From assembly GCA_024138015.1 (NCBI GenBank), contig JAMXBB010000008.1:40596590-40660589 (forward strand): 64,000 bases of DNA, in the 5' to 3' direction. The translations under genes were made by a program, and so were the position numbers. The stretch comes from Lumnitzera littorea. Its lineage: Eukaryota > Streptophyta > Magnoliopsida > Myrtales > Combretaceae. Below, piece after piece: positions 60,261-64,000 of the stretch; within the stretch, counting starts at the first letter, position 1; each line of letters starts with the position of its first letter. The notes beneath the pieces were generated by a model. It did not search any database and was not told the DNA's origin. It worked only from the letters and a program-made list of their open reading frames with translations.

Positions 60261-62227
60261 GTAGTAATGTGAGTGGTAGATTGTGGAGTATGTGTGTCGT
60301 GTGTGTGTGTTGTAGTGGTAGTTCAGCGTGCTGTAATAATGTGTAGTGTGTGCGTGATCAGTGTAGTATGCTAAAGTGGTAGTTTGGTGATATTAGAAGG
60401 GTAGAATAGTAATTGTATCCCAGTGCGTGTTATAAATAGAAAGCTAAGGTAGAGTAGGAGTTAGTTACTTCGGAAATCAAAAACTTGAGCAGGAAGGATT
60501 CTATTTCTTGTATTCTGCTGCAAGAGGCTTGTGGAGTTACCTATGGGTGTCTAACTTCACAAGATTCCTATCAAAGAACAAGTAAGTGCATTGACTTGAA
60601 CAGTAATTGTTAGATATCATATTGTTGTGAACCCTAAGTTGCATCATAGTGACTTGTAAAAAGTGCATGGAACTAGATAACAAGAAGGTATTGGTGGATA
60701 AAGTACCTCAAGTCCTTCAACTGTCTCCCTGTATCCAGCTTGAACATATTCCCTGGTAAAAGTCTCCTCTGGGCAATCTAGAGTCTGCGGATAGTAATCA
60801 GGAGGACCAAGCCTGCAAGGGAGCGATAGCCCATATTATGTGAACAAGGAAAAAAGGAGCAAGATAGGATGTTCAAAACTGCTACATAAAAAAGTTACCG
60901 GGAGTTTAAAGGTTCTTTTTCACACTTCAACTTGTAGGGTGTTAGCTGAGATGACCACCTGCATCATGAAGATTATTAGACAAGTCAAAGCTTATAAGAT
61001 AGAAGGTATTCGCTAGAATGTGCAAAAGGGGTCCAACAACAAAAAGAATCAACATCTAAATGGAATACAATAATTGACAAATAAAATTTTGAGGCAAATT
61101 AAGGTAAAAAAAGAAATAGTAATTATTAAAAAAAAACAAAAGTAGGGAGGAAACAAAAAGAGATTAGAGTAGTCAAGTGCAAAAGCCTCAATCCACCATT
61201 TGCATTTTAATTTGTTCTATCCTCACAGCAACCGCTAACTTGAGTAGAAAATATTAGAAGAAAAGAACAATAACACCAATATGCACTTCCCATTGATGGT
61301 TGTACAGATGATCTAAATGTGTATGAAAATAGAAAATGTTATCAAAAGACCTAAAATTCCAATGTTCAGTGAAAGCTTGTTTAATGGACACAAATAAACT
61401 TTATACATTCGTAAGTATCATAATTAGAAATCAACCACAAAGTACCATTCTTATTTATGCAAGCTGCACAAAACCAAGGGAGACAGGACAGAATATTTCA
61501 AGTGGAACAAGAAGCAGCACTCTAAGAAGATATACTGGCTATGTATCAACTTTCATGTCCTCAAAGCACTTCTTGTGCAATAAAAGGCCATATGTAACAA
61601 GAAGCGGAAGTGTCAGCTTAATAAAGAACACACAAGAGGCTTTACAGCTATTGAAATGTCCAAGCTAGTCATTTCAAAATCAGGCTTCCTCAATTAGTAA
61701 ACTGGTATGCATGCAGATGGTCAAAATGCTCGACAACATTAACCTCATTTTAAATGGGATACTCAAAGGAGGCAGCACCAAATAGAAGAAAGGGTCCAAC
61801 TATGTCTACTCATTCTAACTAATTCTGTGATTTTTACTTACAATAAGCATTGTAATGAAGAAATCCAACACATGACTTTATTTTCTCAGGGAGAAAAAAA
61901 AAAAAAAAAGTGGATCTCCATTTGTTTAGTAAATCCATGATGTCAATATATCAACAGTGAACGGTATACTACATAGAATATAACAAACTGGAAAATTGAA
62001 GTAATCTTGCACTAAGCTTAAACTTGTTCAACAAACTGCACCCATGATAATTCAAAAGATGTTATGAAATAACAACATGAATTCATGAATTGCTATTTTT
62101 ACCTAGAATTGAGATAGCTTGCAGATAATGCAGGCGATTCAGCACGGGCTGTATCCCTTGCTGATGCCCCACCAATGCCACTGTTACTTACTGCACTAGT
62201 GCAGTTTCCAGCATGAACCCTTTGCAT
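45423..62227 (-). CDS. MED12: Mediator of RNA polymerase II transcription subunit 12 (complete)
   Basis: MED12 scaffolds the CDK8 kinase module that reversibly docks on Mediator in the nucleus. In Arabidopsis it is also called CRP/CCT and acts in developmental timing. Coding exons (minus strand, 5' to 3'): 62,103-62,227; 60,899-60,958; 60,707-60,812; 54,588-54,656; 54,412-54,465; 54,050-54,157; 53,497-53,646; 53,055-53,387; 50,531-52,920; 46,989-49,595; 45,975-46,299; 45,423-45,875. They sum to 2,259 codons plus stop, close to the remembered Arabidopsis length (about 2,235). Start: MQRVHAGNCTSAVSNSGIGG. The Med12 domain is about residues 175-225 ('LRSLADHIPHGYRKKSLFEI', 'LLRATWFIRITYLNQ'). 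Residues 336-1131 and 1133-2000 come from two giant exons. The middle is Ser/Lys-rich with basic clusters suited to nuclear import. All phases agree and no stop interrupts the frame. Intron 3 holds a 5.7-kb retrotransposon. Confidence 0.97.
46788..46820. repeat. (TC)n followed by an A-run in MED12 intron 10
   Basis: About eight TC units, then 16 A bases, within the intron between exons 10 and 11. Confidence 0.9.
49596..50530 (-). other. MED12 intron 9
   Basis: A 935-nt intron between the two giant exons. Donor 'gtaagttttt', acceptor 'aattttcag'. No embedded gene or element was recognised. Confidence 0.85.
53710..53731. repeat. (AT)n microsatellite in a MED12 intron
   Basis: About 10 units in the intron between exons 6 and 7. 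Confidence 0.9.
54986..55481 (+). repeat. 5' LTR of the MED12-intron element (496 bp)
   Basis: It contains 'gttataaatagaaagc' (about 55,258), a plausible TATA box, and a TG-rich upstream segment. The inner border is set by 'gcatca' followed by 'atcagcgcc', a degenerate remnant of the usual primer-binding region. Confidence 0.9.
55482..56816 (+). pseudogene. Gag of the MED12-intron element, broken
   Basis: Readable pieces are 55,474-55,740 (charged, coiled-coil-like), 56,044-56,385 (gag core, 'LDWELFRQQFLIRYIG', 'TFLDSFKSLTKQI') and 56,450-56,815. Internal stops separate them. The zinc knuckle reads 'YFQCEQTFQPKHKCP': the first Cys of C-x2-C-x4-H-x4-C is Tyr. The acidic 'LEEDDDQ' follows, as usual before the protease. 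Confidence 0.88.
56834..57290 (+). pseudogene. Protease of the MED12-intron element, broken
   Basis: 'GHPISILVDNGISHNFI' corresponds to the retropepsin active site, with the expected DSG/DTG changed to DNG. A stop at 57,032-57,034 and frame changes follow. 'DLGVVDVILGSRLA' is visible near 57,100-57,140 as the downstream conserved box. Confidence 0.82.
57306..58680 (+). pseudogene. Reverse transcriptase-RNase H of the MED12-intron element, broken
   Basis: RT core at 57,510-58,091: 'KYPIPIISELLDELF', 'FSKIDLRSSYHKIRV', 'MPSELTNAPTTFQS' and the catalytic 'FFDDILIYS', so the double Asp survives. Near 57,570 'SLFSSPIGVDYHALN' shows a short internal deletion: family members carry about a dozen more residues (a KKKDG-type motif) between 'SSP' and 'VDYRALN'. 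RNase H continues at 58,200-58,680 with 'RPITYFSQAFS' and 'YEKELMALVLAINHW', then a stop and the tail 'SANKVANALSWLD'. Confidence 0.9.
58681..60130 (+). pseudogene. Integrase and chromodomain-like tail of the MED12-intron element, broken
   Basis: The zinc-binding region starts 'LHEFHASVVGGYTGY', where the second His ligand is Tyr. 'CAVCQHNKA' follows after a frame change. The catalytic core shows 'DFIMRLPKSKG', 'VSNRDPLFVSSFW' and 'HPETNGQTEVLNQ', so all three acidic residues can be located, in broken frames. 59,579-60,031 gives the C-terminal 'GDWVYLQLQP' and 'FFGPFQILARVG'. The tail 'DATWMDLADFKDRFPDF' up to about 60,115 resembles the end of a chromodomain. Confidence 0.88.
60139..60646 (+). 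repeat. 3' LTR of the MED12-intron element (508 bp)
   Basis: Partner of 54,986-55,481. It contains an expanded (TG)n run at about 60,228-60,256. It lacks a 'ttagggag' duplication present in the left copy near 55,293. Confidence 0.9.
60228..60256. repeat. (TG)n microsatellite
   Basis: About 14 units inside the 3' LTR; shorter and interrupted in the 5' LTR. Confidence 0.9.
60959..62102 (-). other. MED12 intron 1
   Basis: 1,144 nt between coding exons 1 and 2. It contains only short spurious ORFs and an A-run near 61,893-61,908. Confidence 0.8.
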
Positions 62228-64000
62228 CTCTCCCAATTACAACCGGCATACTGCCGTGATCATTGAGTACAGAAATATGTGGAAGCTAACCTGTTTGCAG
62301 AAACAGTTAGCATGTCGATCTGACTAAACTATCTACACAATTGTAGGTCCAACATGACAAGAGATGGTACACAAAAATCAAATGAGGATAATACCAAAAG
62401 CATTATGCAGTGACAGACTATACACCAAATTTGCATCTAAAGGACTTCAGCCATGGTTCTTATACATTCCCAGGGCGTTAACTCAAACATTGACTCAAGA
62501 ATTCAAACTAAGAGTAAGTATGCATGCAGTTTATCTGGTGACAACTCAAAGGAAGGAAAAAATAACTCATCTAATGGTGAAACACACATAAATACACATT
62601 TCCATTGACAAATAGCAGTTGGAACAAAAGACAACTTCAACTTTCACAAAGCATGTTTTCATCTATTATTGATTTACAATCACTTTTGCTGATCATTGTA
62701 AGTTCTAGAGCAAAAAGAACACTCATACATAGCTTGCTATAAGATCCGAGGTTTCTGGAGCAGGATACTAGACAAATCCAACAATAAAATCATGGCATCA
62801 TTAAGTAGCTCTCCATAAGTATATCAAGCATCACTATTTATAGCGCCAGAAATTTTGGGCCAAAATAATATATACATACCGGCATAACATTCCACTAAAT
62901 CTTTGATTTAATGTATTGACACTTTGTCCACTACAGTTTTTCTTCGTTCTTTTCATAGAGATGGGATACATACAATCAAGCTATGGATGAAAGAGTACAG
63001 CACATTCACCTGAAATATCTGAAATTATAACCAAGTCAAGACAATTTCCCTCCTAGTCTCCCCACTCCTCAACCACCACTTCGAAACTCAACATTTAACT
63101 GTTAATTTAAATTTTTTCCGAAAATGCACATATACCAATCCATTTGCCCACTAATCTGTTTCATAGCAACATAGTTACCTTTCTCTCAAGAACTACCCTT
63201 CCTTTAACAGAACATTTACAAGCAAATTGAGCAGTATATAGTGTAACCACCAGCACTTCACAACTATCAACCTATTGTTAGCCTCCATAATTTGCATTAT
63301 GTTTTTTTTCCTTTAGCGCATCATTCAGGAGCTCACCCATCTTAAGATCATTCCTATTGTGCATGCTTCCTTAACCATGAATAATAATGAACTCTAGGCA
63401 TAATAACTCAGTATGAGAGAGTTCCTCCACATCTCATTTGAGGACAATAGATAAATAAAAAGTTCCCAGATTCTTCCTGTACAATAAGTAGCACAGACAA
63501 GAAGTACAAATCCGTCAGTAGTCACGTATTTTCCTAATGTTCCATGCCAACCCAATCATTTTCCCAACACTAGTTGAACCTCCACCATACCTGAATCTAA
63601 CACATCCCCAATAACACAAATTGATTAATCACTACAATGACCATAAACCTCTCCATAAGTTTCTTCCTTCATCCATTTAACAAGCTCCAATCTTTTTACA
63701 CTTTGACTTTAACTAATGAACTTTACTCAATACAATAAATGCTTATTTGAGCTATAACCATCACAACTAATTGAAAAACTGAAAATTTAACAACTAAACA
63801 GCCAAACAGAAATGAAAAATAAAATAAGTAACCTGATTCATCAAATTGCTATGATCTAACAGATCACAATCGAAAGTTCAAATCTTTACCACCAAAATCA
63901 ACATTCAAATCAGCTAAAAAAGAAGCTCAAAGTAGGAAACAACCACTAAACAGATTCAGTCAACTCAGCTGCTCAAAATTCATCATATGAAACTAAGAAA
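62228..64000 (-). other. MED12 5' leader and probable leader intron
   Basis: Upstream of the start the minus strand has acceptor-like 'ttctgcaaacag|gttagc' (about 62,286) and 'tgatcacggcag|tatgcc' (about 62,253). A donor-like 'gaatcag|gttactta' lies near 63,833. A leader intron of about 1.5 kb is plausible. An upstream ATG 22 nt before the main start is out of frame. The promoter probably lies partly or wholly beyond the right edge. No other gene is seen. Confidence 0.4.

Larger units (their letters stand above)
54986..60646 (+). mobile_element. Ty3/gypsy (chromovirus-like) LTR retrotransposon inserted in MED12 intron 3
   Basis: It is a 5,661-bp element with LTRs at 54,986-55,481 and 60,139-60,646, both beginning TGATACA and ending GCATCA. 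It contains gag, protease, RT, RNase H, integrase and a chromodomain-like tail in gypsy order on the plus strand, antisense to MED12. A purine-rich 'gggggaaatat' precedes the right LTR. Flanking pentamers 'tactg' and 'tagtg' match at four of five positions and are the likely target duplication. The LTRs are visibly diverged, by about one base in ten, and every ORF has stops or frameshifts, so the copy is old and dead. Its right end lies 60 nt from the MED12 exon 3 donor. Without it the host intron would be about 390 nt. Confidence 0.93.

Noticed and set aside
61336..62591. Plus-strand ORFs of 110 and 75 codons
   Set aside because: They lie in MED12 intron 1 and the leader region antisense to the gene, with no family resemblance or splice context.

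Overview
The window is nuclear DNA of a flowering plant, almost certainly a eudicot. It is very AT-rich, its genes are split by GT-AG introns, and both recognisable genes (a RopGEF with the plant-only PRONE domain and a plant-type MED12) are plant proteins. I cannot name the species from the sequence. There are no bacterial operons, rRNA genes, convincing tRNA genes or CRISPR arrays.

Layout. 1-32,900 is gene-poor, repeat-dominated DNA. It holds a candidate degenerate LTR (1-1,400), a small in-frame minisatellite (2,040-2,141), MITE-like elements (3,880-4,472; 5,198-5,419; 12,926-13,350; 13,637-13,996; 29,926-30,244; 31,620-31,808), a decayed minus-strand Ty3/gypsy element that has lost most of its integrase (6,193-10,528), a short LTR element with almost no coding interior (11,286-12,852), a 1.07-kb element bounded by perfect 14-bp inverted repeats (15,018-16,084), a 127-bp tandem duplication (16,884-17,137) and two vague LTR-like tracts (about 21,880-24,473). 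32,965-36,279 (+) is a complete RopGEF gene: TATA box, leader exon with a uORF that would overlap the main start, and seven coding exons giving 507 aa. 36,569-36,751 (-) is an unexplained 60-codon ORF converging on it. 37,500-45,400 is intergenic, with more MITEs, a possible gag relic, a G-quadruplex motif and a short GC-richer island. 45,423-62,227 (-) is the complete MED12 coding region: 12 coding exons, 2,259 aa, close to the Arabidopsis protein length. Its third intron is inflated to 6,050 nt by a full-length but inactivated Ty3/gypsy chromovirus-like element (54,986-60,646) inserted in the opposite orientation. 62,228-64,000 is MED12 leader or leader intron.

How the genes work. The two genes are functionally separate. 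RopGEF would activate ROP/RAC small GTPases at the plasma membrane in polar growth and signalling. MED12 is a subunit of the CDK8 kinase module of Mediator and acts in the nucleus. They are transcribed toward each other about 9 kb apart.

I looked for a new biological system and did not find one. The most useful second-look items are the retrotransposon in MED12 intron 3, the overlapping uORF of RopGEF, the 60-codon ORF, possible splicing in the MED12 3' UTR, and several uncatalogued short inverted-repeat elements. Exon boundaries were read by hand from splice consensus, reading-frame continuity and remembered family resemblance; no transcript or database evidence was available.
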